Origin: Ctenosaura bakeri
Lineage: Eukaryota; Chordata; Lepidosauria; Squamata; Iguanidae
Direction: 5' to 3'
Assembly: GCA_948474755.1 (NCBI GenBank)
Contig: CAOLHI010002142.1
Coordinates: forward strand, 186,001-250,000
DNA length: 64,000 bases
The notes below the pieces were generated by a model that ran no database searches, was not told the origin of the DNA, and saw nothing but the letters and a program-made list of their open reading frames with translations. The position numbers and the translations under genes are program-made. Below are positions 45,301 through 53,860 of this stretch, piece after piece. Position 1 is the stretch's first letter, and each line of letters begins with the position of its first letter.

Positions 45301-46434
45301 GGTATGTATGGAGCCTCCAAATCCAGCCTACTTTACCCTGCAGCCCATCTTACCAAAAGCTTCTTGTAACTCCATGCTCTGTCTTCCAAGATAACCACTG
45401 TCCTACTTCTAATGGCATGTTTTTACATCTGCAGCTTCTGGTACTCTCAGGGGTGGTCTAAAAAAACTGACCTCATTTTAATGACAGATTTATCAACATT
45501 TAAGAATATTTCATTTATGGTTGACTGTAGATACATTCTTTTGCATTTCACTGATGCTTGCACAATGCACAAGAATGAAGAATGTGGTCAAAGGAGGTGA
45601 GACAATGATATGGCTCACTGATAAGCCAACCTTGGATGGAATGAGTGTACAAGCTGCCAAGCCCATTCTGACCAATTGAATCTAATGTAGGGAAAGGATA
45701 GCAGCTACTTTAGTTTATGAATCTCATGTTACAAGATATACAGTACAACACCCAGACTCTAGGAATACAATTCACATTCTCAGTAGTGACACTCTCAACA
45801 AATCTGAAGAGCTTTCAGTTGAAAATTTGCAAGGGTTTGAATACCTAGGGGAGGCACACTGAAGTCAATGGGACTTAAGCCAATCATGACAACTTAAGTC
45901 CCATTGATTTCAGTGGGTGCACTCTGTGCATGTCGACTCAGATGTTAAGTCCTACTGAGTTTAACAGGGCTTATCAACAGATAAGTATGTACAGAATTGC
46001 AACCTAGGTACAACTAACCCTAATTCTAATCCACCATGTTCTTTCTTTGTGGAAGAAAACTCTCTATTTTGATTTACCTTCTTGTATAGCAGGTGTAGGA
46101 AATCTGTGGCCAGCCAGGTGCTTTCAGGCTCATACTCCCACCAGTCCAAGCTAGTACAGCCAGTGGCAAGGAATTGTGGGAACTGTAGTCAAACTGGTTC
46201 CTGATCTCTGCTCTGTAATTTCTATAGTGCTTAACACTATATAAATGAATGACTAAGTGAACAAATAACACATTATAAGGATGGGTTTTGTTTTTTTAAA
46301 AAAAGAGTTGCCATTTCTAAATAAGCCCAAAATGCACCTACCTTGGGGAGCTTGATATCGTTGATGTCCCAGCTGGCTGTTTCTCCATTTTGAGCAGCTA
46401 AGTCTTCCTGATCTATGCTAACATCCTCTGCCAT
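32585..46434 (-). CDS. GCM1: GCM1, chorion-specific transcription factor GCMa (five coding exons)
   Basis: Coding exons on the - strand are 46434-46342, 41272-41020, 40227-40115, 37871-37752 and 33340-32585. They join with GT/AG sites and phases 0, 1, 0, 0 into 444 residues; human GCM1 is 436. Residues from about 22 to 175 form the GCM domain: [77 protein letters not shown] and HDHPRPETK, which include the zinc-binding Cys and His residues. The C-terminal half is the divergent activation region and ends in VPLR, close to the human end CPLR. GCM1 is a nuclear factor binding ATGCGGGT-type sites; in mammals it drives trophoblast fusion. No stop or frameshift is seen, so the gene looks intact. 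GCM2 is excluded by the C-terminal end and by the FBXO9 neighbour. Introns hold many transposons. Confidence 0.95.
33341..33983. other. GCM1 intron 4, pyrimidine-rich part
   Basis: Long C/T-rich stretches on the + strand (33480-33850) produce chance open frames. A small tandem duplication with TTTCCTCCCAGAAA lies near 33870-33925. Confidence 0.5.
33984..34342. repeat. unclassified dispersed repeat R1, copy 2
   Basis: Homologous throughout to 12600-12965 in the same orientation. It contains a TATATAAGC stretch and ends GGTATG, which with CATATCC at the left suggests short inverted ends. It lies in GCM1 intron 4. Confidence 0.75.
34351..34596. mobile_element. hAT-type MITE with internal minisatellite
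   Basis: Ends CAGTTGC...GCCACTG, close to the CAGTGGCG ends of hAT elements, and an exact 8-bp target duplication AGACTAAC (34343-34350 and 34597-34604). The interior at about 34425-34550 is an array of roughly 20-bp units of the form GTGCCCTGGCCACGCCCCAT. No transposase. Confidence 0.82.
34598..34706. repeat. 15-bp inverted repeat flanking a short unit
   Basis: GACTAACTGGGAAAA (34598-34612) and its exact complement at 34692-34706 bound a 79-bp centre containing AAGCTTTCATGGACTACA. This resembles the ends of a short DNA transposon into which the hAT element inserted. Confidence 0.7.
34707..35362. other. GCM1 intron 4, nothing recognised
   Basis: A - strand open frame (35240-34953) has no motif or splice sites. 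No repeat identified. Confidence 0.4.
35363..35540. mobile_element. palindromic Harbinger-like MITE, copy 2
   Basis: GGCCATTTCCACACTACACT and core CAACATCCTATGGAATCCTG are mirrored on the right. The centre GGGGCCGGCCAGCCCC is itself palindromic. Lies in GCM1 intron 4. Confidence 0.85.
35541..36286. other. GCM1 intron 4, nothing recognised
   Basis: Only a possible old SINE scrap near 35800-35870 (ATTATTCAGCACTATAACAC). No coding evidence. Confidence 0.4.
36287..36349. repeat. (CTTT)n microsatellite
   Basis: About 15 CTTT units, a pure pyrimidine tract on the + strand. Confidence 0.95.
36719..37640. mobile_element. hAT (Charlie-like) DNA transposon, non-autonomous
   Basis: Ends TAGTGGTTCTCAAA and TTTGAGAACCACTG are inverted repeats of the Charlie/hAT type. 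Flanking 8-mers GTCTAGAC (36711-36718) and GTCTAGCC (37641-37648) are a target duplication with one change. The 922-bp interior has no transposase frame. Lies in GCM1 intron 4. Confidence 0.82.
37752..37871 (-). CDS. GCM1: GCM1 coding exon 4
   Basis: Acceptor AG at 37873-37872 (TTCTAAAG) and donor GT at 37751-37750 (GAG|GTAAAT) bound 40 codons in phase 0. It starts [13 protein letters not shown], the last zinc-ligand segment of the GCM domain, and continues into a basic stretch ([12 protein letters not shown] and RLKRSRETE). The human counterpart begins SKGEHDHPKPETK. Confidence 0.94.
37872..38790. other. GCM1 intron 3, right of exon 4
   Basis: No exon. A fragment of the CAATCCTA-type repeat lies near 38386-38470 (CCACTGAGTCCAGTGAGAC). 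Confidence 0.45.
38791..39018 (+). repeat. tRNA-derived SINE (ACA type), near full length
   Basis: Head GTTGGTATAGTGGTTTGAGT with a tRNA-like B box (GATTGAATCTCC), then AAGTCACATTCTCTCAGCCT, AACAAATCTTGCCAGGAAAA and the tail GGTACACAACAACAA. This is a common squamate SINE. Lies in GCM1 intron 3. Confidence 0.87.
39019..39727. other. GCM1 intron 3, nothing recognised
   Basis: AT-rich, no repeat or ORF of note. Confidence 0.4.
39728..39885 (+). mobile_element. short hAT MITE
   Basis: Ends CAGTGGTGCTCTT and AAGAAGCACTG, with flanking 8-mers ATCTAGAT and GTGTAGAT (6 of 8 match). The interior AAGTTTCCAGGAAAGAAAGA recurs, inverted, at 56562-56680. Confidence 0.7.
40115..40227 (-). CDS. GCM1: GCM1 coding exon 3
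   Basis: Acceptor AG at 40229-40228 and donor GT at 40114-40113 (CAG|GTGGGA) bound 113 bases. They complete the Arg codon begun in exon 2 and encode [18 protein letters not shown], then [20 protein letters not shown]. The CPNC...C...H cluster supplies zinc ligands of the GCM domain. Too short for an ordinary ORF scan. Confidence 0.95.
40413..40801. repeat. 389-bp nested palindrome in GCM1 intron 2
   Basis: Outer arms 40413-40507 and 40707-40801 (95 bp each, about 90 percent complementary by eye) share, for example, CTACTGGAGCTATTACTCCT with its complement. The centre is a separate palindromic MITE (40511-40703). Read as RNA the whole unit would fold into one very long hairpin. Confidence 0.88.
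40511..40703. mobile_element. palindromic Harbinger-like MITE, copy 3
   Basis: GGGCCATTTCCGCATTAGAC and GTCTAGTGCAGAAACGGCCC ends, shared core CAACATCCTATGGAATCC, and a TAG on each side. A piece of the left arm is deleted relative to the right arm. Confidence 0.87.
41020..41272 (-). CDS. GCM1: GCM1 coding exon 2 (main DNA-binding exon)
   Basis: Acceptor AG at 41274-41273 (TCTAACAG) and a strong donor GTAAGT at 41019-41014. It begins [15 protein letters not shown] and runs through [20 protein letters not shown] and [11 protein letters not shown] to [12 protein letters not shown], leaving one base of the next codon (phase 1). It is nearly identical to human GCM1 across the DNA-contacting strands. 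The open frame continues a few codons into the intron, which is not coding. Confidence 0.97.
41273..42514. other. GCM1 intron 1, left part
   Basis: No further exon. A short hairpin with CCAGTGAGAGAGGCTGCAAC (42430-42449) and a diverged complement at 42482-42501 looks like a MITE remnant. An AT-rich stretch with repeated GCACAGAAAATG-like motifs lies near 42085-42270. Confidence 0.5.
42668..42855 (+). repeat. tRNA-derived SINE (ACA type), 5'-truncated
   Basis: Begins within the head at CTGGAGACTAAGATTCAAAT, then GGGTGACCTTGGGTGAGTCA and AACAAATCTTGC, ending AAGGTACAGAGTAACAA. Confidence 0.8.
42908..43089 (-). repeat. tRNA-derived SINE (ACA type)
   Basis: Reverse orientation. The + strand shows GTGACTTATGGCGACC, GAGGCTGAGAGAATGTGGCT, CCATGGCTGAGTGGGGATTC (tRNA B box complement) and CCAGAGTCATAGTT. 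Confidence 0.83.
43345..44950. other. GCM1 intron 1, nothing coding recognised
   Basis: Several chance open frames (for example - strand 43696-43208 and 44609-44307) have no motif. No repeat identified with confidence. Confidence 0.4.
44951..45151 (+). repeat. tRNA-derived SINE (ACA type)
   Basis: CAGTGTGCTGTAGTAGAGAC head, CCATGGAAATC, AACAAATCTTACCAAGAAAA and the tail AAGGCACACAACAAC. Confidence 0.82.
45850..46006. mobile_element. MITE with AAGTCCCATTG arms
   Basis: Contains TCAATGGGACTTAAGCC and its complement AACTTAAGTCCCATTGA, then TGCATGTCGACTCAGATGTT and GTACAGAATTGCAACC. This is a common squamate palindromic repeat, also present in pieces near 16045, 16982 and 38386. Confidence 0.6.
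46090..46196. mobile_element. hAT-like palindromic MITE
   Basis: CTGTGGCCAGCCAGGTGC at the left is loosely mirrored by GTGGGAACTGTAGTC at the right around CCAGTCCAAGCTAGTACAGC. Confidence 0.45.
46342..46434 (-). CDS. GCM1: GCM1 coding exon 1 (start codon)
   Basis: Encodes 31 residues beginning MAEDVSIDQ and ending [11 protein letters not shown], then donor GT at 46341-46340 (CCAAG|GTAGGT), phase 0. The ATG at 46434 has G at +4. A second in-frame ATG at 46443 would add three residues. The open frame runs back to 46620 without a stop, so the 5' UTR boundary and any upstream exon cannot be fixed. SWDIND-KLP matches the start of the GCM domain in human GCM1. Confidence 0.88.
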
Positions 46435-46443
46435 TCCCAGCAT

Positions 46444-47020
46444 TTTAGGATCGTCCCTCCAGACTCCACAAGAGCAGTCTCTACTGTCAGCTTTTGAAGC
46501 TGTGTGACAGTCACAGCTTGCAAGCCATTTAGAACCAGGAAGCTGTTTCCCAAAGCTAAATGATAGGCTGCTCATTAAAGATAAAAATCTGTATTCTTTT
46601 GCTAGAAAAACTTGTTCCATTCAAAGTTTTGCAAGCACCAAAGATAATGGAAAGTATAGCTTCAAGACAAGAGTGTGATCTTATGGGTAAAGCAGCAGCA
46701 CAGCAAAGCAAAGGGTTCCAAATATAAGTTCTTTCCCTTGTGGAATTTATGGAATCAGAAAATACATCTGCCTTAAATGAGTAAATATACGAGTATAAAT
46801 CCACACCTTGTAGCAAAGAGTATGTACCTATCGGTACATTGTTTCTTTGCTCCATTAGAAACAATTTGAAAGAGCTTAAACAAAAGGAAATGCTATTGTT
46901 TGTTTGTCCTTTCCTGTAGATGCTTGTACATGGGATGCTTTACATTTTACTCCCAATGTAGCTAATGATATTTTCAAGTCCTACTGAAAGAAACGGAAAA
47001 TTCATCCATTAGGTTTTATT
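46444..47020. other. region upstream of the GCM1 start codon
   Basis: Probably contains 5' UTR and perhaps a promoter or an intron. No TATA box or CpG island stands out and no clear splice acceptor decides the exon start. Confidence 0.35.
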
Positions 47021-47042
47021 ATATATATATATATATATATAT
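47019..47042. repeat. (AT)n microsatellite
   Basis: Twelve AT units. Confidence 0.95.
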
Positions 47043-47044
47043 AC

Positions 47045-47253
47045 TCTGATAAAGTGTTTTGATCTACATATGGGACTACTTATCACTGATTTTAGCACTG
47101 CTATGATCACAAGTGAATTTTAAGTATTTATTGTATTGTGTTTTGTGTCATGCTGTTTTATGTATTTCATATTTTATGTATTTTAAGGCAAAATATGCCA
47201 TTTTTGTCATGCTGGTCTATGACCATAATAAAATTATTGATTGATTTATCCAT
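47045..47253 (+). mobile_element. LINE 3' tail, family unsure
   Basis: TTTTGTCATGCTGGTCTATG followed by ACCATAATAAAATTATTGAT and TTGATTTA resembles squamate LINE 3' ends that finish in ATTG-type repeats. No coding part is present. Confidence 0.5.
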
Positions 47254-47859
47254 TAGGTTAGCTTAGAGTCAAGAGAGACAGGAGACCTGTTGTCAGAAGT
47301 CAGGCCATTTCATGTTATAGTCCAAAAATACCATGGACTAACATTGGATCAGGGCAGTGGCACTGCAAAAAGACAGTTGCTTTCTGTGTCTTAATCTATT
47401 CTTCGACAAGCTGGTGCTATTACTTTTTCGACTATAGTTCCTAGAATCCTCCAGGTTGCCTAGCTGGGGGTATTTGGACTTGTGGCCCAAAACATAATGA
47501 CTTCAAGTTGTAATGCTATTTCCCCGCTAGGGAAAATATAGAGGTAAATGTATGTTTTCTCCACAGGGGCAAAAATGGCAGCATGGAGTATGTGATTTCA
47601 ACCGTTGAAAATGCACAGAGCCAAGGTTAATCCTTCCCCCACTTAACCAGCACACTAATCCAAATATGGGGGTCCAAACATGGCTACTTTTTACTAAAAA
47701 TATAAATGTTGAGCGAGTTCTGACCATGGATGTCTTGTGACTCAGCTATCCCTTGAAGTCGTCAGGTCACAGAGCTGCAGAGTTGGAAGGAAACGTAAGG
47801 GTCACCCAATTTATCCCCATGCAATGCTCCTTAGCCATGACCTCCAGCTAGCTGCTAGG

Positions 47860-47897
<38 letters not shown>

Positions 47898-49293
47898 TAT
47901 GGGTATGCTCTTGTTTTGCAAACGAAAAGGCTTTTGGCTGTTCCAACAGTTATTTGCCACTCAAGTGCTCCTCATTGAGCTCATAGCATTATAATTTGAA
48001 GACTCTGGTGCTTCTGAATAGTATGAAAATGTTCCCCAGTCCTCATAAGCCATGCTGGAAAGGGAGAGAGGCTAAGACAAATTGGTGCCATTTTAATACT
48101 GTGCCATTTTTAAGGTGTGAAATATCTGTGTGCCTAAAGGTGGTTGTGGGAATCTACAATGCCATACTAGGGGAAAGTGAAGGAAGGAAAGCTTTAGAAT
48201 AGTCTGAGAAGATGGCCATCTCTTTATATTTTGTATATTTATATTGTATTGAGAAGGAAGACTGGGACGCAGTGCCAGGTACCAGCCAGCTCACCAAAAA
48301 CATACCCATCTTGAGGTCAGCTGAAACACAAAAACAGAGGAAATCCCAGCATTAGCTTTATCTATGAGTACTTGGAAACAGAGTAGTAGCACACTTAATG
48401 AACAGATTTATGGTGGAGTGGGGAAATAAATAGAGAAAAAAAGTAGAATGGTGAACAACTGGCACTGAGGTTGCACCCTAGCTTTTGCAACTGCAGGCTC
48501 TTGCTCCAGCTAAATTATTCTGTACAATAGCCCCAGGGCTTATGGACTGTGAATGCATTATTTTTGACTGTGTTTTCTTCTAATTGCATTTATGGACCAA
48601 TAGATGGCAGTACAGGCATCTTTTTCCTTCACAGTTCTGCAAAGTTCCTCCTTCTTGCTTCAAGGAGTCTTTTGAAAAAACAAAGCATGTGTAAATCTCT
48701 CCCCCAGCGGTTTAACTGAAAGTAGCATTTTGTAGCTTTGAGGTGATTTCCACTGAATGATTCTTAAGTGTGAGTTGGTGTATGCCTTTGTTGTCTAAGG
48801 ACCTCAGTTTCTCATGCACATTGTTGCATTCTCAAGTCACAATGGCTGTTGTCTTAACTTCTCAGTCACAGGGAGGATATATAGTGTGACAATACAATAA
48901 GAATGCATAGCACTCAGTTTGTCTATCACAAACGCAATTTGCCTATCTCAAGCAGTATGTTTACAGAAGAACATAAGAAAAAGCACATTGGAGCAGATCA
49001 AAGACCTCACTAGTTCAGAAGGTTGGCAGGGTGAGAACTCTGGGAGTTGTAGTCTGGAAAGGTAATTTTTTCCCGAAGAGGTTTCCCTCCAACACACTTT
49101 TTCTTCCTAAAGAACTCTCTCTGGTTGGGACTGGTTGGGTAGCCCATGTTTGTGAATACTCACTGGCTTCTCAGTGCTCTTGGCTGGCCAATCTATTCAA
49201 CCAGAGCGGGCTGTCTTCCTTTCCTTTCTCACACAGGCACTTCAGGAAGACTAGTTGCTGACTAAGGGCCTAGGCTCCTCCTGCTCACAACTC
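47254..49293. other. intergenic upstream of GCM1
   Basis: Contains a (GT)n tract at 47865-47894, a weak palindromic repeat near 47315-47490 and a repeat scrap near 48970-49020 (AACATAAGAAAAAGCACATT). No gene recognised. Confidence 0.45.
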
Positions 49294-49497
49294 AGGCCAT
49301 TTCCGCACTAGACTGCTATAGTGCTATTATTCCACTTTCAACATCCTGTGGAATTCTGAGCCTTGTTATTTACTGAGGCCAAAGAGCTCTCTGGCAGCAA
49401 ATTCTAAATGCCCCTCCCTAAACTGCAAATCCCAGGATTCCATAGGATATTGAAAGTGGAATAATAGCACTATAACAGTGTAGTATGGAAATGACCT
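49294..49497. mobile_element. palindromic Harbinger-like MITE, copy 4
   Basis: GGCCATTTCCGCACTAGACT left arm with a diverged right arm ending ATGGAAATGACC. CTCAG occurs on both flanks (49291-49295 and 49496-49500). The longest internal spacer of the set. Confidence 0.83.
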
Positions 49498-50692
49498 CAG
49501 AGACCAATGCTTAGCCATGTTTTGTTCTCCCCTTGATGCCTCACTTGGGCTGATTCCTGTGCTTTAAACGGCCAGCCATAAACCACTTAAAGAGTCGTCT
49601 GTCATTGTGAGTCTCAGTTTATGACAAGCTGCTAGCAATTCATGTGAGTTTTGAAGAAGTGAAAGCCTTTCTGGAATCTCAGGCAGGAATCCTACAGGAC
49701 TGGTGATGCTGTAATATTAACCTATGGGTGACACTCAAAGGGACTTCAAAGAGACTGAAGTAATCCAGTAGAGCCCCTGCCTTGGGCACAATGGCCCTCT
49801 AGCAAGTACCCTGATCCACTTCTGCTGAATGCTTCTAGAGCTCTGCTGGGACCTGTGGATGGACACACACTCACACGGAGCTATCTTGGGGTGCTTCCAC
49901 ATCTGGTTTTTACTCTGCAATCCTGCCAATTCTTTGTTTATTCCCTTTGGACAAGGCATCTGGTCAAGGTGACATCACCATCTCCATGAGATCATCATTT
50001 TCTTACCTTTTCCTCAGTGACAGGTGGTAGCTTTGATGTCAGTATGGTGGTAAATCTGTTCTGGATTTTAATTCAAACTTTAGAGGATCTATCCAGAAGA
50101 TAGGTTTCAGCATCTTGGCTAGGTCCTTTAACCTGAAGCATATCCCCACCTATGGAGTCAAAAGGAATGCAGCCAAAGGAACACTTTGGATAGTGCCTTT
50201 AAAGTTTGGATGATGATGTTGCCTGCTACATGGAATATTCTTCTCCCTTATATTAGATGCACTCTGAGAATTCTGTTTTTCAGCTGTAGGTTGAAGACAC
50301 ACCTATCTATGCAGGCCTTTGGATTTTTATCCAACTCATTTATTCCTCTGGAGAATGTAAATGTTGGCCTAAATCCTAAGTCACTCACGCTGATCCCTTG
50401 AGTCAGTTGTGGATGAAGGAGTCAACACTTTGGTAAATCCTACTTATCTAGTCAGGAACTAACAGCAAGATCTGGGCCACATTGTGTTGATTTTATGCTT
50501 TATTTTATCTTGTAGGCTTTCATGATATATATCCCTTTTCTTCATTGAAATCTTTCAATGTAAGTGGAATACAAATTCTAATGAACAGACAATTCAGCAT
50601 ACACTGTGTTGGAATATGTTCCAATTCAATCCACAGTGTTCTAAGGTTGTCCCTCAGAGCTCCTTCTTTTGCTCCTACCAACTTTTGTTGTT
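49498..50692. other. intergenic, nothing recognised
   Basis: No exon or confident repeat. The stretch 50170-50400 resembles the 3' part of an old LINE, but I could not place it. Confidence 0.35.
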
Positions 50693-50847
50693 GTGTGACC
50701 CTAAGGCAACCCTATCAGGAGCTTTGCTGGGCTTGGGAGTATGTGTACACCCAAGGTCACCCAATAAGTTTCCATGACTGAGCGGGGAATTGAACTCTCA
50801 TTTTTGGGATTGTAGTTCAATGCTCAAACCACTATACCTCACTGGCT
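50693..50847 (-). repeat. tRNA-derived SINE (ACA type), internally deleted
   Basis: Reverse orientation. TTTGTTGTTGTGTGACCCTA, CCATGACTGAGCGGGGAATT and CTCAAACCACTATACC are the complements of tail, B box and head. Part of the body is missing. Confidence 0.8.
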
Positions 50848-51589
50848 CTCAACATCTGGTGGACTGCAATTAAGGAGTTGCAGCACCCTTGAAAGTTTCT
50901 TCCCTGAGAGCCTCACTTGATGCCCATGCCATTGTGCAGCCAAAATCTTTTTATTCTTTGAAGCTATTTGAATGGGCTTCAGCAGGATTTTGATCCTGCT
51001 TTTCACTATTGTTAAGACGGTAACATTTATTTTTCCATGCAATTTTGTAAATTGCCCTCAAAAATGATACTGAAGAGCAGTATAGAATTTCATTAAATGA
51101 ATCAAAGTGACAGAAAATGTTCCAAGGAAACCTGAACGCTGTAACCTGAATGACCCCTGCAAATTGAGCTAATGCTGATAGCCAGAACCCAAAGAACAGC
51201 ACGATAAATTCCATGCATCCAGGAGGACACTAGCTTGCCTTTCTCACACAACAGGCTAACTATGCCAAATGATAAACCACTCTTGGAACTAAGGCAAAGT
51301 TCAAAGGTAATTCAGGATATGTCACGGTGGCTTCCATTCAAGAAAAATATAAAAGAAAGAGAGAAAACAAGGGAGAAGGGGAGAGGGAGAGAGAGAGAGA
51401 GAGAGCTTAGAAAAGAAAACGCTAACCTTATAGTAGCCACAGAACCTGGAAAAGCTATTTTTGGACTACTTCTTCAAGAATCTCATCCCCAACAACCTGA
51501 CCACTGGCCATGCTGGCTGTGGGGACTATCAAAGCTCTGAACAATTTATCTCGCTTTTCCATCTAGCTCAAAGGAAAGTACTAATCCAG
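50848..51589. other. intergenic with purine tract
   Basis: A (GA)n-rich stretch lies at 51355-51405. Otherwise nothing recognised. Confidence 0.4.
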
Positions 51590-53380
51590 TGTCAGTTCTC
51601 AACATCATCATCATCAACAACAATTATCCTGTTTTCCTCCAACAACTGGGATTCAAAGAGGCTCACAATTTAAAAGAACAATACAGTTAAAAAACATATA
51701 AAAAGTGAACATGAGAATAGAATTAAATTATTTATGATATTAAAACAGTTCACCTCTCAAGTTAACGGAATAAAATGCAATTAAAAAGATAAAAATTCTC
51801 TAAAAATACTTTGGTTAAAACAATACAACACTCCCTGTCTTGTTCTTTAAAAACTTTCTGTTTTAAAAGCCTGCCTGAATAAAAAGGTTTTAGCTTGCTG
51901 ATGGAAGGACCAGGAAGGGTCATTTTGGCCTTCCTGGGAAGGGATCGCAGAATCTAGGGGCAGCCACTGAAAAGGTTCTTTCTTGTCCCTACCAACTGTG
52001 CTTGTGATGGTGGTGGCCCTGAGAGAAAGGCATCTCCTGATGATCTCAGAGCCTGGGTCATCTCATAGAGGGAAATATGGGCCACTTCCGCACTAGGGTG
52101 TTATAGCGCTATGATTCCACTTTCAACTTCCTATGGAATCCTGGGGTTTGCAGTTTCGGGAGGGGCTGGCTGGAAATCCCAGGATTCCATAGGAGGTTGA
52201 AAGTAGCACTATAACAGCCTAGTGCGGAAGTGGCCATGATCTGCCAACTAGCATGGATCCAAGCCATTCAGGTCATAACCAATACTTTGAACTGCGCTCA
52301 GAAACAAACTTTCAGCCAATGGAGCTGTTTCAACAGAGACGTAGTAACTCTGTAACCTGCTCCAGTTAACAGTCTGGCTGCAACTTTTTGGATCAGCTGA
52401 TGTTTCCACTCTTGGGGCTGAACATACAGGCAGTCCCAAATAGAGCGCATTACAATAGTCCAAACAAGATGTAGCTAAAGCATGTACCACCATGGCCAGA
52501 TCTGATGGTTCAAGTTGGTGCACAAGTTTTAAATGTGCAAAAGTACTCCTGGCCAGCACAGAAACCTGGGCCTTCAGGTACAAAGCTGAATCCAAGAATA
52601 CACTCAAACCGTGAACCGATGTCTTCTGGGAGAGTGTAATCCCATCTAACACAAGCTGAATCCCTGTTCCCTGATCTGCCTTCTGACTGATCAAGAGCAC
52701 CGCTGTCTTGTCTGGATTAAGTTTCAATTTGTTTGCCCCATCGAGTCCATTACTGATGACAGACAATTGTTTAGGACCAGGACAGCATCCTTGAATTGTG
52801 GTGGAAAGGATTAGTAAAGTTGGATGTCATCTGCATGTTGATGGCACTGTACCCCCAAAACTCCAGATGATCTCTTGCAATACCATGAGTTACTCTTGAC
52901 AGGGCAGTCTTCTCAGAGCTGATGCTGAAGTCCCCCAGCACTACTAGCCAACCACCCTGGCTAGCTCAGGAAGGGATACTGTCGAGCAGCATGCTGATGG
53001 TCCACCAACAGAACCACTGTTCTATCCTAGCAACCCATCTTTAGGAATGCACATTCAAAACGTACAGACTGTGGGAGAGGGCACCTTTTCAGGGGGATGG
53101 AATCATGATAGACCACTGCAACTCTGCCTCCCTATTCTGCCCCTTTGAACCTCCTGATACACAGAAAAACATGGTGGGCATTGCTGAGCAAAATTAACCA
53201 CCCTCTCAGCCATCACCCATTTCTGTAAGCCAGGTCAACATGCTTATCCAGAATCAAATCTTGAATGGCACTTGTTTTTCCCATTCACTGACCTGGCATT
53301 CAGCAGCAGCATTTTCAACCTAGGGGACTATCGCTAATGCTATCCACTCTATTTGACCTGGGACAGAGTTTGGAGACAAC
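51590..53380 (-). mobile_element. L2/CR1-clade LINE fragment
   Basis: On the - strand the order is an endonuclease-like piece near 52985-52910 (readable as VVLGDFSI), an RT C-terminal piece (52766-52248) with NKLKLNPDKTAVLLI and LDYCNALYLGLP, and then a non-coding 3' end at about 51600 with an ATCAACAACAATT-type tail on the + strand. The EN and RT pieces lie much closer together than in an intact LINE, so an internal deletion is inferred. A palindromic MITE interrupts it at 52079-52236. Confidence 0.75.
52079..52236. mobile_element. palindromic Harbinger-like MITE, copy 5 (nested in LINE)
   Basis: GGGCCACTTCCGCACTAGGG and GCCTAGTGCGGAAGTGGCC ends, an exact ATG on each side, and the LINE sequence resumes after it. 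This gives a clean filled site. Confidence 0.88.
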
Positions 53381-53860
53381 AAGCATCCTGTTATGCTCCC
53401 CTCTTCCATGATGTTTTAATTGTCTCCTCCCCCCATATCTCCCTCTGCCCTGTATGACTCCGGTGGCTGTTCCTTGAATCTGTGTACCTCCTCCCTCCTC
53501 TGGAAAACACATCCTTCTAGTATTGGGCGAAAAAAGCAGTAGCTATTAGAAACAACCAATACAATATACAAACAGGCAGATGGCAAAAGCAGGTAAGAAA
53601 CCATTGCTTCTTTTGGGCAAAAGGACAGGCCCTTGTCCTTGTGTACCAGCAAAATGGCTTTCTCAAAGAAGTGACCCCCACACACACTTTGATATCACTC
53701 TCTTTGGTGGCAGACACACCTGCACAAGATATCCACAGGTACTGAAAAGAGCAGAATCTCACTGGTGAAGCAGAAGTCTAAGCCAGCAGCAACAAACAAC
53801 AACCTCTTTCTCCCTACAGTCTGTAGGTGGTCCCTGTGGTCTAGATGTATATAGACTAGG
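53381..53860. other. between two LINE fragments
   Basis: No confident repeat or exon. Open frames on the - strand (53685-53416, 53762-53517) have no motif. Confidence 0.4.

Noticed and set aside
46435..46620. Extended N-terminus of GCM1 starting at the Met at 46620
   Set aside because: The added residues do not resemble any GCM N-terminus, and human GCM1 starts only about 15 residues before the domain.
52248..52766. 172-codon - strand open frame considered as a host gene
   Set aside because: The peptide carries the LDYCNALYLGLP motif of LINE reverse transcriptases, so it is a transposon remnant.
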